A stretch of 64,000 nt of DNA from Toxonevra muliebris (GCA_963691655.1 OY829326.1:139022998-139086997); one strand, 5' to 3'; counted from the first letter of the stretch, positions 11,439-22,999 are shown. Notes: generated by a model not told the origin, from the letters alone. Made by a program: numbers and translations.

Positions 11439-13543
11439 ACCAAATTCTAATAAGTTTTCTATACGATATGGCGGCACTGAAATTGCCCATGTACAACATC
11501 TCACATACGAACTTACTCAATTTTCTAAGAATTTAATTGATCCAACGTTTTTTTTTTTAACGTTTTTATAAATAAAAAGCTGAAAATTTTAGTTATTTTT
11601 GGACTTTTGACTTTAAGTTTTTGTTATTACTTTGCTATTTAATTTATTGAGATTCCGTTCCGGAAAATATTTATTTACAATTGCAATTAAAGTTAATTAT
11701 TGGCAAAAACCACATCTAATTTTTAGTATTTTTGAAATTTACTTTTATTCATAAAATTTTTTTTTACTACTTTTGAATGATCGCTTTTTTCTCTTTTTAT
11801 GAGTATTTTGTATTGAAAATCTTTTATCGGCATTCAACAATATCGAATAACAATTACAACATTAGCAATATGGATGTCTACATCTACAACAATGTAACAA
11901 TTCCAACGGATATTAGGCTAGAAAAAGAAAAAAGAAAAACAAACAGCAACAACAATTGACATAAGAAAGTGAGAACTGTTATTTAGTGTAACTAATGCCG
12001 TTAGATTGCAAGTATTTCCAACAAAATACGATTACAATACAACAACAGCAAAAACAAATTTGTCCAATACTAAAGCTCAATGGATGGAAAAACTTTCTTT
12101 TAAAAACTATGGATATAAAGTTAAAAAAAAACGAACCAGGAAAAATAAACAACAACAAAAAAAATTCTTATGAATATCAAAAGAAATAACAAAAGACTTG
12201 TAAAGTAACAAACTTGCTTCAATGGAATTCTGTGCTTGCAAGAAAATTCAACGCTTTTCCCAGCGATTGTTTTTAATGCACTACACGAAGAGCAAAAAAT
12301 TGTTGCAGTTTGCAAAGAAACATTTGAAAATAATTTGCCCAATGTTGCTGCCGGCTATTGCAATTTGATTGAAGTAAGTAGTTCTATTTTTTTTTCAATG
12401 CATAACGATCAGCAGAGAAGAATGGAAAATGGAAAAGCATTTGATGCCAGCTAGTGTTAGTTGTTGATGCATGATTGAATGAAATTGATGTGTTTTTAAA
12501 TTGATTGAATTCATATTGAAGTGGCATTGAGAAAATCTTTATTTTCCTCTCAATGTATGTATTTAATGGGAAAACGAAGATGTCGAAAATTTGTGCTGCC
12601 GAGTACAATGCAGTGAATATAGGTTGATTTTTTCGGTTTTGCAGTTCAGTTAGTTTGCTTGAGAGTGTTGCTTACTTTTGCTGGTGGCAAAATTTCAATT
12701 AGTAGCATAGTTGTGCTATTTTGTGAAAAAGAAAATCCCAACAGTAATTCAAAGTTTGGTAGTAATGTTTCTTATTTGATAGGTTTTGCGCTTTTGGAGA
12801 TAATCCTTAAAATTAGCAGGATTCTACTTAGAGGTGTATGTTCAAATAAAAGTTTTTCTGACTTTTAATTCTGTGTAATGTTATTTTGATTTGCTGACTA
12901 GCATAAGGGATTGTGAAGTTGCTTACGCATCTTGATGAAATAGTTTTCATTTGATGTTATAAATACGAACTTTAGTCATGAACCTTAATGTTGGTTTACT
13001 TTCGCCTTTGTTGAATGTACTTTTACCTATGCAAATGCTTCTTGAATTGCAGTGAATGGAATGCATCATTGAGGCTACTACAGTAATCAAAAAGACGACA
13101 ATCAAATTTGAGTAGAACCCGATTTGTAACACCCAGGAAGGTAAATTTTTTTCAGCTTCGGAGCTGGGAATTTAAAATTTTGCTCATAGCAGTACTTGGA
13201 CCTTTCTATGATGAATTTTTTTTTATATAGGCTAATTCGTTTTAAGCATACTTAACTAATTAAATTTCTAGCTCCCCATGTCTTTTTTCTAAGTTGAATA
13301 TTATGGAACTTATTATGCATTACTTGGTGATAAGAGATTTTCCAAAATATTTTCTTAAAATCTTTGTATCTCAGTTAAGTTTGAAAATTTACCTCAGATT
13401 AACAACAAATTTTTTCTCAGAATTAACGATAGAATTACGACTTAAAACTATACAAACTTGAACTGGCCCACCCTGTATAAATACTCTACATAATACATAT
13501 CCAAATATTCTATACTTGATAGAGAGGAAGATTTTAATCATAT
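11439..13543. other. AT-rich region, CAA-rich in part, with a candidate exon
   Basis: Mostly AT-rich and unassigned. From about 11840 to 12200 the plus strand is rich in CAA/AAC words, as fly 5' untranslated exons often are, and leads into the candidate exon described separately. At 13450-13476 CCCACCCTGTATA looks like the right terminus of a mariner/Tc1-type element next to a TA, but no partner end was found. Confidence 0.45.
12209..12374 (+). other. Candidate host exon ending at a GTAAGT donor (weak)
   Basis: One frame is open from 12209, and the segment 12236-12374 reads with balanced composition (for example HEEQKIVAVCKETFENNLP). It ends in TTGATTGAA followed by GTAAGTAG at 12375, a strong splice-donor consensus. 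A possible acceptor (TGTGCTTGCAAG) sits just upstream at 12231-12242. A second frame opens at ATG 12222 and stops three codons before the donor, so the frame is not settled. I recognise no family. Alternatively it is a non-coding first exon, given the CAA-rich leader, or chance. Confidence 0.25.
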
Positions 13544-15000
13544 ACTTACTTACTTGGTTGGCACTACATCGTTGATCTATCCTGAGCGCCTCAATAAATC
13601 TTCACCAGCCGCCCTTGTTATGTGCGCGTTGGCACCAGTTGGTAAGGATCAGTAGCATCTTTGTACTTGGTCTTTCCAGCGGCGATTAGGTCGTCCACCT
13701 CTGAGCGTTCCTCTCCCGTGGCTCAAATAGAATAATACCTTCCTTGGCGGAACGTTTTCTTCCATTTGCTTAAAATGATCCAAACTGCGAAATTGCTGAA
13801 TTTTTATGTTCTTGACCATACCAGTGTCGGCGTACAGCTCATGGTTTCATTTACATTATCCACTGATATTGAATCTTGCAAAATATCATCCTCTTGCATG
13901 CTCTCAACAGCCTCCTATTAATGGCGATCACCGGAAAGGATAAGGTATTTATAGAGCGTTATCTTTGTCCACTGAGAGAGGGTTTTGCTCGTAAATTATT
14001 TACTGAGCTTGTAATAGCCCCCGTTGGCAAAAGCTATTTTCCGTTTGAGTCTCAAGGCTGACATTGTTGTTGTTGTTGTAGCGACTGTGGAGCAGGTTGC
14101 ATTTGATAAAATAGAGAGAAAAGACAAACACAAAGATTAGAAGCTTGAACCTAAATACAGTCCTAAGAAACGGGCGACCGTTTCCGGTTCCGTCCACAGT
14201 GATGTTGGTGTGAGAGCTGTAGGATCGGCCGGGCAATTAAATAGGTGATGTGTGTCATGCGGACTATTACCACACTTCGGACATGCATCAACTATTTCAG
14301 GGTTTAACATCGAGAGGTAGGAACATTGTTGTTGCTGTTAATGCTGGATCCTAGATATACCAATTTTTTTACGACTTTGAATGAATAATTGTCAACAGTA
14401 ATATTTCGTCCACGTTTTGATTCTTTGCTTGTTCGCACAAGGTATTTAGTTTCGTTCCCGTTCACTCCTAAACGCACTCAGCGAAAGTCTTTTTCTAAGT
14501 TGGACAAGGATGCGCTGATTGCTCTCACGTTGAAGACAATGATGTCAATATCGTCAGCGTATGAAAGCAGTTTGACACTCTTGTAAAAGATGTTGCCGGA
14601 GATGTCGATGTTTGCGGCTCTAATTAATATAAGATTGCAGAAGCCGCACGATAGGGAATTCTCTTGTCCTAAACCTCGTTTGGTTATCAAAAAATACGGA
14701 GCGGACAGTTTCAAAATTAACTGCGTTGGTGGTGTCGGCCATTTTGCATAGCCTATTGACCTTCGCAAGGGATTCCAAAATCGGACGTTGCGGCGAGCAA
14801 TCGTATTGTCGAATGCGGCTATATAATCGGCAAATAGATATGGGTGTTAAAAAGATTTTCTTGGGGTTTTTTCATGATTTGTCGTAGAGTGAATATCTGG
14901 ACGATGTTCGATGTACCAGGTCTGAATCGACACTGATTAGGTCTAATCAGTTTGTTGACTTTGGGCTTCAGTCTTTTACACAGTACGCACGCTATACATA
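13544..15000 (-). pseudogene. RTE-like non-LTR retrotransposon remnant
   Basis: Read on the minus strand it carries, in order: an IFTLRQI-like block (about 14900); a decayed AAFD catalytic region; a degraded RG(L)RQ-like block (RGLGQENSLSCGF, about 14675); the palm motif LLSYADDIDII (14553-14585), with YADD intact; VVKKLVYLGSSINSN (about 14340-14384); then, after a nested jockey insert, KRKIAFANGGYYKLSK near 14020 and a C-terminal GRPNRRWKDQV-like tail (about 13680). The 3' end at 13544-13565 has a short AAGTAAGTAAGT repeat tail, as RTE-type elements often do. Stops and frameshifts are frequent. The family is firm as an endonuclease/RT LINE; the RTE label is the best fit but not proven. Confidence 0.8.
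14073..14322 (-). mobile_element. 5'-truncated jockey 3' end nested in the RTE-like element
   Basis: About 250 bp containing, on the minus strand, the C-terminal zinc-knuckle region of a jockey ORF2: DACPKCGNSPHDTHHLFNCP (14228-14287), a CX2C...H...C arrangement, followed by LTPTSLWTEPE-like sequence and a short 3' UTR ending in GCTACAACAACAA. The same 12 bp, ACATTGTTGTTG, flanks it at 14061-14072 and 14323-14334 and fits a target-site duplication, although the CAA-rich tail of the insert makes the exact boundary soft. Removing the insert rejoins the RTE-like reading (...SSINSNNNV to SLRLKRKIAFAN), which dates the jockey insertion after the RTE copy. Confidence 0.8.
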
Positions 15001-15407
15001 ATCTTGTAAGTGATAATAATAAGATCTATCACCTCCGGTGGAATAAAAGAATCAAAATGTCCGCATTCCGCATTTACTCACATATTTCCAACCACGGATA
15101 GAATAACAATTTCCCAATACTCTGACAGCAAATATATCATGAAAAAAAAACATGTCGAAATTACAAAAGCTCAAATCAATATTTTTATTCGCCAAATATA
15201 ATTGCTTAAAAGTAAAAAATTTAAACTTAGCCTAGCTTATAAATTTTTTTTTCAAAAATTATTCAACTCTGAGCACCGCATATCCCTCAAACATTAAAAA
15301 ATTTCAACGATCTCGATTGAAACGCCTTCAAATAAACTTAGAATAAATCTTAGAAGTCATTCAATAGGAATTTAAAGTGCATCTAACAAAGGAAAGTAGG
15401 GAGACGT
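15001..15407. other. AT-rich spacer
   Basis: Nothing recognised between the two RTE-like fragments. Confidence 0.5.
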
Positions 15408-15560
15408 CTACAAGTTCCAGAAGAAAAACAATTCGAATAATCTGACATTGTTTTTCTTGTTAATGCTGGATCTTAAATATACTAATTCCTTGACAATTTC
15501 GAATGAATATTTGCAACATATAACATATCGCCCACGACGAGTATGGACAAAATACCCAAA
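15408..15560 (-). pseudogene. Second RTE-like fragment
   Basis: The minus strand reads FEIVKELVYLRSSINKKNNV (about 15450-15510), the same block as at 14340-14384 in the neighbouring element. It is therefore a separate fragment of the same LINE family and not a continuation. Only about 50 residues around this block can be matched. The sequence beyond (Phe/Leu-rich) is unrelated. Confidence 0.65.
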
Positions 15561-16679
15561 TTGCGATATTAAAGAATTGAAAATTTGGATATGAGGTTTC
15601 AATGGCAATACTTTAGTTAAGAAAAGTCCAACAGATTGTTACAAAATATTTATAAAGAAAAAAGTTATGAGCGTTCAAAGTCACTTATTTTTATGTTTTC
15701 ATTCTACCATATTACAAAGTCAAATTTATGCTTCATCTTTGAATTTCGAGAACTTGAGTGTAACTAGATATATGAATCAAAAGTGTTGATAACATATAAT
15801 TAGGTAATTTTTTAAAACAGGCAATGCTAAATTTCCTTATATATATTTTTGATGTCTGATTTTTACCGTTATTGTAAAGCAATATAAAAAAAGCATTCTA
15901 AACCAACTAAAAGTCTGAAAGTTAAATTAAAAAAAAAAAACACTTTTTAACACCTTCGATTTTTTTATGTTTCTTTTAAGCAAGTATATGTAAATAAATA
16001 TTTGAAAGTTTCAGCTGCTTTTTCTGAAGATATACAAATTTTTCAGTGATTACCCGTGTGCAAATTAAAGTGGTTTTTAATGCTTGGTTGCAAGTAAAAA
16101 GTAAAAAGCAATAAGAAAGCCAACACGTTTAATAGTGTGGAAAGTTTTGTTAAAAAAGAGCTTGGCGGTCTAGGAGAGAAAAAATCTAAGGAATTGAGGC
16201 TTATGATCTTAGAATTTAGTACCAGCTTGAATGTATGGGGTCGGAAAAGGTAGGCCTAAGTTATCATATGAAGAGAACGAGAAAACGGAGAGTATATGAC
16301 CTTATAGGTGGAAGGTCTCCCGACCAAATACTGAAAGCTGCAGCTTAGTATTTACAGACAAGAAGCTGAAAATGGGAAAAATGGGGATGAAATTGAACAA
16401 TTCAAATTGTAAGAAGCCTATAAAGCTCCAGATAAAGTCTCTTCTGATAGATAATCTAATGTGTGCTTTTGGAGCACGGGATATTAATATGAGATAAACA
16501 AAAAAAATAAATTTTTGTGTATTTAAATCCTTCATTTAATTTTTTTTAATATAAAAGGTGGGCGTGGCCGACAGCAAAATAGTTTCATAGGCACCTTTAA
16601 GTAATCTTGGGAACTATTTTGAAGAATTTTCAACTTTATGCCGTTATTTATTTTGATATTACATTATTTTTCTTTAAAA
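15561..16679. other. AT-rich spacer
   Basis: No gene recognised. GGTGGGCGTGGCCGAC at 16557 matches the dispersed GGGCGTGGC word seen at 10491 and 17770. Confidence 0.5.
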
Positions 16680-17763
16680 AAATTTAAAAATTTTAAAAGC
16701 ATGGTTAATAACGCGGTAATGTATTTAAAGAAACATTCGACTACAGAAAAGGTGCCCCGCAAACAATGAAGCCGAATCACAACAATTCGAGAAGATGAGC
16801 TAATGGTAAGGGAGTCTAAAAAACATCCGGATAAATCAGCAAACGATATCCGGTCGGCTGTATTTGTTGGAAGAGAGGTAATACCATCTGTAGACATCGT
16901 CAAACGACGCTTACGCGAAGCTGGACTTTTTGGAAGTGTTTCGCGGAAGAAGCAATTATTGTCTGAACGAAATCGTAAGAGAAGACTTGAATTTGCGGAA
17001 AGGTACCGCCATTGGACTGCCGACGAATGGAAAAAAGTACTATTTTCAGATGAAACAAAAATAAATAGAGTCTCCCCCGATGGAAAAAGATATGTTCGCC
17101 GCCCAAGATGTCAAGAATTTAATCCAAAGTACACTCGAGCCACATTGAAGCATAAAGGAGGAAATATTATGCTCTGGGGAGCTATGTCATGGCATGGAGT
17201 TGGTCCGCTACATAAAATTGATTTTCTCATGGACAGATTCCAGTATAGAGACATACTAAACGACATAATGCTGCCTTATTCGGATGAAAATATGCCCGTG
17301 ACTTGGATCTTTCAACAGGACAATGATCCTAAGCACACTGCTCGAATAGTGAAGGAATGGTTTAGCGAAAATTTGGTGACTGTGTTAGACTGGTCATCGT
17401 GCAGTCCTGATCTCAATCCGATTGAGAACTTGGGGCGGACTTGTCCATGCCCCGTAGATGTCAAGCAGTCATTGAAAACAAAGGTTTTGCAACAAAATAT
17501 ATACTTATAATACAATAAAAATTGTTTTTTTTTTCCAAATATATTGATGTGTCCTTAATTATATGCACGACTTGTGTCCGTTAAATGTCTTAAATTCTAT
17601 CACAACTTGTTAAAAATGTATTTACTAGATGCAGAAAGAAATTTATTTTGAAAGATTATCATTTATTATTTGCAAAAATTTCAATGTCATTCGCAACTAA
17701 AAATAAAATTCCTTATAAAATTGGTGTACCAATATAGTGTCCCTAATTAGTTGCACGCAGCTG
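16680..17763 (+). mobile_element. Tc1-family transposon relic, 5'-truncated
   Basis: This contains a Tc1 transposase remnant (separate entry) and a right end that finishes ...GTTGCACGCAGCTG at 17763 before a TA. Two related sequences lie in direct orientation near the right end: 17536-17574 (ATATTGATGTGTCCTTAATT...GCACG) and 17729-17763 (CCAATATAGTGTCCCTAATT...GCACG), about 190 bp apart. This resembles the IR/DR arrangement of some Tc1 elements, in which each end has an outer and an inner transposase-binding repeat. The matching left end is missing, so the copy is truncated or its 5' side has decayed. Confidence 0.8.
16700..17512 (+). pseudogene. Tc1-type DD34E transposase, internally deleted
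   Basis: An N-terminal helix-turn-helix portion begins at SMVNNAVMYLKKHSTTEK (about 16696), with a stop (TGA) after VPRKQ near 16767. From 16803 a 235-codon frame covers the second DNA-binding helix region and the catalytic core: LFSDETK (17042; first Asp), FQQDNDPKHTA (17312; second Asp) and WSSCSPDLNPIENL (17392; Glu). Exactly 34 residues lie between the second Asp and the Glu, so it is DD34E. After IENL the frame shifts and roughly 35-40 expected residues are missing. The sequence then resumes in another frame as SMPRRCQAVIENKGFATKY (17447-17503), the usual Tc1 C-terminus. The catalytic triad is intact but the protein is not functional. Confidence 0.9.
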
Positions 17764-18660
17764 TATATGAGAGGTGGGCGTGGTTTTAATCCGATTTTTC
17801 TAAAATTTTGTATATTAACTTCGCTACTCATAAAAATGCTGTGCAACAAATTTCGTTAGTCTATAATAACTCCTTCTATTTTTGTCCGTTCACTACATGA
17901 ACTCGTCACACTGTGCGACTCACAGTGGTCTGCAATCCAAAAAAGCTGGCCATAAGCCGAAAAATAAAGTTTTTTTGGAAGGGTTCTGACATTTCAAATA
18001 GTTGCAGTGATAACCCTAGCAGCGTTTTAGAACGATGCTTAAGTGCAGCTATTCTTCAAAAATTTGTTTTGCCTTTTCAAGTCTAAGTAAAAATAAGTGT
18101 CGAAACGTGTGGAATTTTCATGTGGAAAAAGTGTGTTTTTAAAAAGTGCGTAGTTTTTAAACTGTTTCGCCGATTTTAACGAAACAACATGCAATCAACT
18201 TGTAAGAGAAAGTACGTTTCATATATTTAAATAAAAACATTATTTAACTATAATCAAAACAATAAATAAGTAATGGATTCACCGGTGTTTTTATTATGTA
18301 AGCTGTTTTCAAGGCTGAGAAAGGGTTTTAAAAAAATTCCGAAGGGTTCCCGCCGAGTTTGTAGTTTTAAATTATTAATTAATCAGTTTTGTAAAACATA
18401 TAAAAATATCAGTTTTTTACACAATATTTTCAATGCAAGGTACAGATGCGCTATATTCTATGTCCCAGCAATTGTAACATCAAAAAAGTATTTGTATAAT
18501 AGATATTTTTTTGTGTAAAATTCGTATAGATGGGGGAGAGGAAGGTTAAAGATTTTTGCGTCCAATAACTGTTAATATTTCCATGAGCTTACATTAGCTG
18601 TATTAGCCATCCTCCTCTATTATATCCATTCGTATTGACAATAAGGACAACATCAGCATG
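17764..18660. other. Dispersed-repeat-like spacer
   Basis: Begins with GAGAGGTGGGCGTGGTTTTA (17766), the GGGCGTGG word found elsewhere in the window. CACAGTGGTCTGCAATCC at 17921 could be a hAT-like end, but no partner was found. No gene is recognised; the 81-codon frame at 18273 has no family resemblance. Confidence 0.4.
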
Positions 18661-18667
18661 TTTATCA

Positions 18668-18925
18668 AAAATCTACCACCGTGAATTCGCCATTTTGTTT
18701 TTTTTAAAAATTAAGAACGGATTCGTAATCAGAGATTCCAAAAACAAAAAAATCAGAGATTTCAAATGTCTGGTTTCGTCAAAATTCGATATTTTTTTTG
18801 GAAATAGTCTACCATTTTGGATCCGCCATTTTGTTTTTTTAAAAACTGAGATCGAATTCGTAATTAACGACTTCAAAAACCCCCAAATGTCTGGTTTCAC
18901 TTTCAATTCGTCCAACGTCCTAAGT
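18668..18925. repeat. Diverged tandem duplication, period about 136 bp
   Basis: Two units in direct orientation share the words CGCCATTTTGTTTTTTT (18688 and 18824), ATTCGTAATnA (about 18721 and 18857), TTC(C)AAAAAC and AAATGTCTGGTTTC (about 18765 and 18885). Both strands happen to be open across the pair, giving long opposing frames. The open frames follow from the duplication and are not good evidence of coding. Confidence 0.75.
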
Positions 18926-20279
18926 GTCTGTACCCTATGTAAGAATATGCTGGTCTAATTTAATAAGAAATTATGATTTCTAAAACCTTGAAAGAGAAAA
19001 ACCAATAACAACTTAGAAAAAGAGATGAAAATAGAGGCGTAGGTTTACACTCTAAAAAAGCCATTCAAAAGTAATCACGAAAATTACGTTTGATTGAAAC
19101 CCACAAGGTTATAATCGACCATAGAATACGTGGAGACATTCAATGCTTCAAGAAATATGTGTAAGAAATATGGAACAATCTGGGGAAATGTAAAAAAACT
19201 CTGCGCAAAAAATAGTTAAATTCATTGCTTTGGAGCAGTCAATTTTTGGGGTTTATTTTATCTCGTACAACAACTATAACGTTTTGAAGGCTGCTGTTAT
19301 AGCATAGCAATAGAATCAATTAAGATAGTGAACCACCCCTTATTTCAAATGACGTCTTTTGAAAATGTTAAGAATTATTTACCATCACACCTGGTAATTG
19401 TACATTTCAAGCATATTTGTAAAGGTGTAAAACTAAAAACTAAACTATTTCGATGATGATTTCTCTTGCCATAACCATTAATGAAATATTTCAATTACCA
19501 TTTTCATTACTGCAATCGAAATGACATTGAAGAGTTCAAAAACAATGAAGTGTAAACGAGCAATAGGTAGTTGGAAAAATTACAAATCGGAGCAGCGGAG
19601 CGGTTAAATTTTCATTGCTCCAGCTCTAGCTCAGGTCAAAACAGTGTGCTCCACAGCTCTTTGCTCCAGCTCCAAGCTCCGCTCCAAAGCCCTGGTTAGA
19701 TTGAACTGCATAGCTTCCAAACATTGGCATGAATCATAACTTTGAATAGATATTTATTATTATTTCCTTGTTATGCATACAAACATAAAAAATAAATAAA
19801 TAAAAGCAACTGATTAGCCAAAATTTGAGTTTGCCTCATCAAATAATATGTAGAAGGTTTAAAGTTTTAAGAATAGACATCTCATATAACCGTATTTGTA
19901 AAATGGAATATTTAGGTGCTATAAATATGTCAAAAATCCGATTTCCCTTGAAGTTCACTTTCATTGCCTTTTTGAGTATTCTATAGTATGTCAAATTAAT
20001 ATTTTAATTAAGACTTTTGTTAAACATTAAGTTATACTTAGTATGCATAAGATTGAACAAACAAACAACGTTTAACTGAACTAACTTCTATAGTAGCCAT
20101 ATAAATCTCTATGATTTTTGGTAATATTTACTCTAGATGTGAAAGCGTAACAAATCTAAAATTATTATATACATGCATACACACATACATTCATCTCCAT
20201 ATGCATAGATATTTGTATTTGATATAGTCAAATAATTTTGCTATAATACAAAAAAAAAATATAAGAAGTAGTTTAATGG
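18926..20279. other. AT-rich spacer with one hAT-like terminus
   Basis: Mostly AT-rich, nothing coding seen. At 19585-19693 is a block of repeated GCTCCAGCTC/GGAGC words ending CTCCGCTCCAAAGCCCTG, a typical right terminus of some hAT-type elements (CAGGGCTTTGGAGCGGAG read inward). I could not find the left end or a duplication, so this is a single orphan end. Confidence 0.4.
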
Positions 20280-21046
20280 GTCATACTTAGTGTTACCATC
20301 TGCACTGATTAAATCAGTATCATACTGATTTTTGGTTTCATATACTGATTAAATACTGATTTTTATTGTTAGAATTTCTTCATTATTTTTTATTTATATT
20401 CACAATGATATTTATAATGGCTTTTTGGAGTCTTTATTGTTTTTTGTTTCCTTTGCAGGTTTTAATAGGCAAGTTATCTTGCTGGCTAGCCAACTTCGTA
20501 GGCGAGAGTGGAAAGGCGAAAGGGAACAAGTACGGATTTACTCGTACTCATATTTAAGTTTACTGTTGTGTCGTTCGTTCAACAAATCATTAAGTCTTGC
20601 CCAATTAACAATTTCGATAAGGAATCTGGCCTTTAAAGAATCATTCGATTCTATAACTTTTATTTTGATTCTATAAACTTTTTATAGACCTTCCAAATGA
20701 AAATTTTCTTATAGAAACATTAGACCACATAACACTATTCAATACGAAATTTACGTTAGTCACTTTAGGCATAATTTTTATAAAACTTACGGGGTCTGAG
20801 CACGATTACGCTTTTACGTGAGGTTTTTGAAATATTTGCATTTGATAATTTAGAAAAATTCTAACCACTTTAAAAAAAATCTAAATCCACAGCAGCATTT
20901 TTAAAAAAAAACGTGTATGCCATCTAATTTATAATAAATTAGGTTGAAAAAAATCATGAGAAGTACGGCCTGTATTTCATCTAGCTTACAAGATATCCTG
21001 ATCCAAAGTTGAAAATGTTGTCTTTTCAGATCTTTGCTCTAAAATA

Positions 21047-22298
21047 TTGGGTCATATAAGAAGCATTTTCGGTTTTTTTTTGTCAATGTTTGAACAAAAA
21101 TTTTCTTTATTAAAAATCAATTTTAATCAATTAAATATTGGCGATTATTTTCTATGATCTTTTGCCATTTTTCCCGTAGCTTCATAATTCCATCGGTGTA
21201 AAGCTTCTGTGGTTTATCGGCGAAAAACTTGGCCAAGTGATATTCGGCGGCTCTTCTGTTGGTCAATTTTTTTCCATCAAGAGAGTTTTGCAGAGACCGA
21301 AACAAATGATAGTCAGACTGTGTAATGTCCGGGCTATACAGTGGAAGCATCAAAGCTTCCCAGCCAAGCGCAGTCAATTTTTAGCGGGTCATCAAAAATG
21401 TGTCTGGTTTGGCATTATCATGGTGGAACACAACATCTTTTCTGTTGGCCAGTTCTCGTCGCTCTTTCTTAATTGCTTCGTTCAAACGGTCGAGTTGTGA
21501 GTAGTAGAGATTAGAATTGGCTATTTGACCAGGTTGTAGCAGCTCATAATAAACAATTCCGTTCCAATCACACCAAACATTCAGCATAACCTTGTTTGCC
21601 GTCAATCCATTCTTTGAAGTCGTTTGTGGAGAGTCACTGGCTTTTGACCATGATTTTTTTTTGGTTTAATAATCTCGTATTTAATTCATTTTCCATCGCT
21701 CTTAATGATTTGCTTCAAAAATGGTTTGATTTTATTGCGTTTCTGCAGCATTTCACTGATGATAATTCGGTCAATCAAATTTCTATGTGTTAATTCATGT
21801 GGCACTTAAACATTAAGCTTCTTTGAGTAGCCAGCCTTTTTTAAATAATTCCAAACTGTCATGTGTTTGATGTTCAGTGTCTCCGCTATCTCCTGACAGC
21901 TTGCGTGCTGGTCTTGCTCTACCAGTTGGAAAATTTCAACGGCTTTTTCAGTGATTGGCCGGTCAGAGCGAGGTGCACCTTTGACATCGAAATTTCCAGA
22001 ACGGAATCGAGCAAACCAAAGTTGGACGTAAATTTCGGCATGTTTTTGCAGCGTTTTTACCTTTTTATAGTAAAAAAGCATCACAGCGTATTTCATAAAA
22101 AATTTCACTCATTTTCAAAATAACGTAACTTTTTACACGAATGACAAACTAGAAAATTGGCTTTGCAGAAAATGTAGCCTGAAATGTCACCTTTTAAACG
22201 CGTACTTTCGTTTGACAGAATCGGATCAGTGGTGCCAGATGCATGGTAATTAACACCATCTTGTGACAAAAACCGAAAATACTTTTTATATGACCCAA
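21047..22298 (-). mobile_element. mariner element (complete ends, dead transposase)
   Basis: Perfectly placed inverted ends, TTGGGTCATATAAGAAGCAT (left) and TTGGGTCATATAAAAAGTAT (right, read inward), each next to a TA (21045-21046 and 22299-22300). At 1252 bp it is close to a full mariner (about 1.3 kb). It lies inside the hAT-like element 20288-22991, so it inserted later. Confidence 0.92.
21123..22108 (-). pseudogene. mariner DD34D transposase, interrupted
   Basis: Reading from 22108 leftward: an N-terminal helix-turn-helix with YAVMLFYYKKVKT, then VQLWFARFRSGNFDVKGAPR, then ITEKAVEIFQLVEQDQH...HMTVWNYLKKAGY (to 21806). About 200 bp carry the first catalytic region in degraded form (SDGK in place of the usual GDEKW). 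Then NKVMLNVWCDWNGIVYYELL (about 21590) and FHHDNAKPD with the second Asp (about 21420). A stop (TAA) follows LMTR, and the chain continues in the same frame with YSPDITQSDYHLF (third Asp, about 21320) and a normal C-terminus at 21123. At least one frameshift and several stops are present. No activity is expected. Confidence 0.92.
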
Positions 22299-22999
22299 TA
22301 TATTAAAACTAGCTAAGATTCGCTTAGCTTTGCTATCCGACACGGAAATAGTTTGGGTAATATGAAAATTACAACAACTAGAAACTTTTGGAAAAGAAAT
22401 GACATTATGATATAAATCTAATTACACTAGTTTACAAATTAAAAAAAAATTTCTGTGCTAAGAGTTCTCCTATTTTTCTTTTTTGTACTTTGGGCCACTA
22501 AACTCAAAAATGCCATCAAAAAATTTTTTTATGGATAGGTTTTCGAGATATAATTTTTTGAAATTTTTTTTTGTTTTTACGAAGGTAGTTTGACTGTTTT
22601 GATCAAATCTCGAGAAGACAACAACCAATTTGATTATAAAAGGTATCAGATGAAAGATAATTAATTTACCAATAAATATTTTTAACAATATTTTCCAATC
22701 AACTCAGTAGTTTAAGTGCAATTGGTACATAAATGAAAAATAGTAACATCCTTAGCTGTAAACTAGTGTTATTCCACAAGTCATGCACATCGTTTACATT
22801 CCCATTTGCTTAATAGTATCGAAATTCTTTTCAGTTACTTACCACACATTTTCATTGTCTTCCTTGCAATGGTTTTTCAGATATACCGACTAATTCTTTT
22901 AAAAAAATACTCATTTAAAAAAAAGAAAATACTGATTTTTTTTTTTTTAATATTTTTCATTATAAAAATTTTTGTCAAGTTGGTAACACTAGTCAGACT

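Larger units (their letters stand above)
20288..22991. mobile_element. hAT-like non-autonomous element hosting a mariner
   Basis: The ends are inverted: TAGTGTTACCATCT at 20288 and, read inward from the right, TAGTGTTACCAACT at 22991 (13/14). The flanks are GTCATACT (20280-20287) and GTCAGACT (22992-22999), an 8-bp target duplication with one mismatch, the size used by hAT transposases. Subterminal ACTGATT/AATCAGT words cluster at 20303-20360 and recur at 22931. Without the 1252-bp mariner inside, the element is about 1.45 kb. I recognise no hAT transposase in the remaining sequence. Confidence 0.75.

Noticed and set aside
18635..18958. 107-codon frame and its 80-codon antisense partner as a gene
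   Set aside because: Both follow from the 136-bp tandem duplication; no family resemblance and no splice or start context.
19585..19693. Complete hAT element ending at 19693
   Set aside because: Only the right-type terminus CTCCAAAGCCCTG was found; no left end and no matching octamer nearby.
21237..21500. Plus-strand frames over 21.2-22.1 kb
   Set aside because: They are antisense shadows of the minus-strand mariner transposase.
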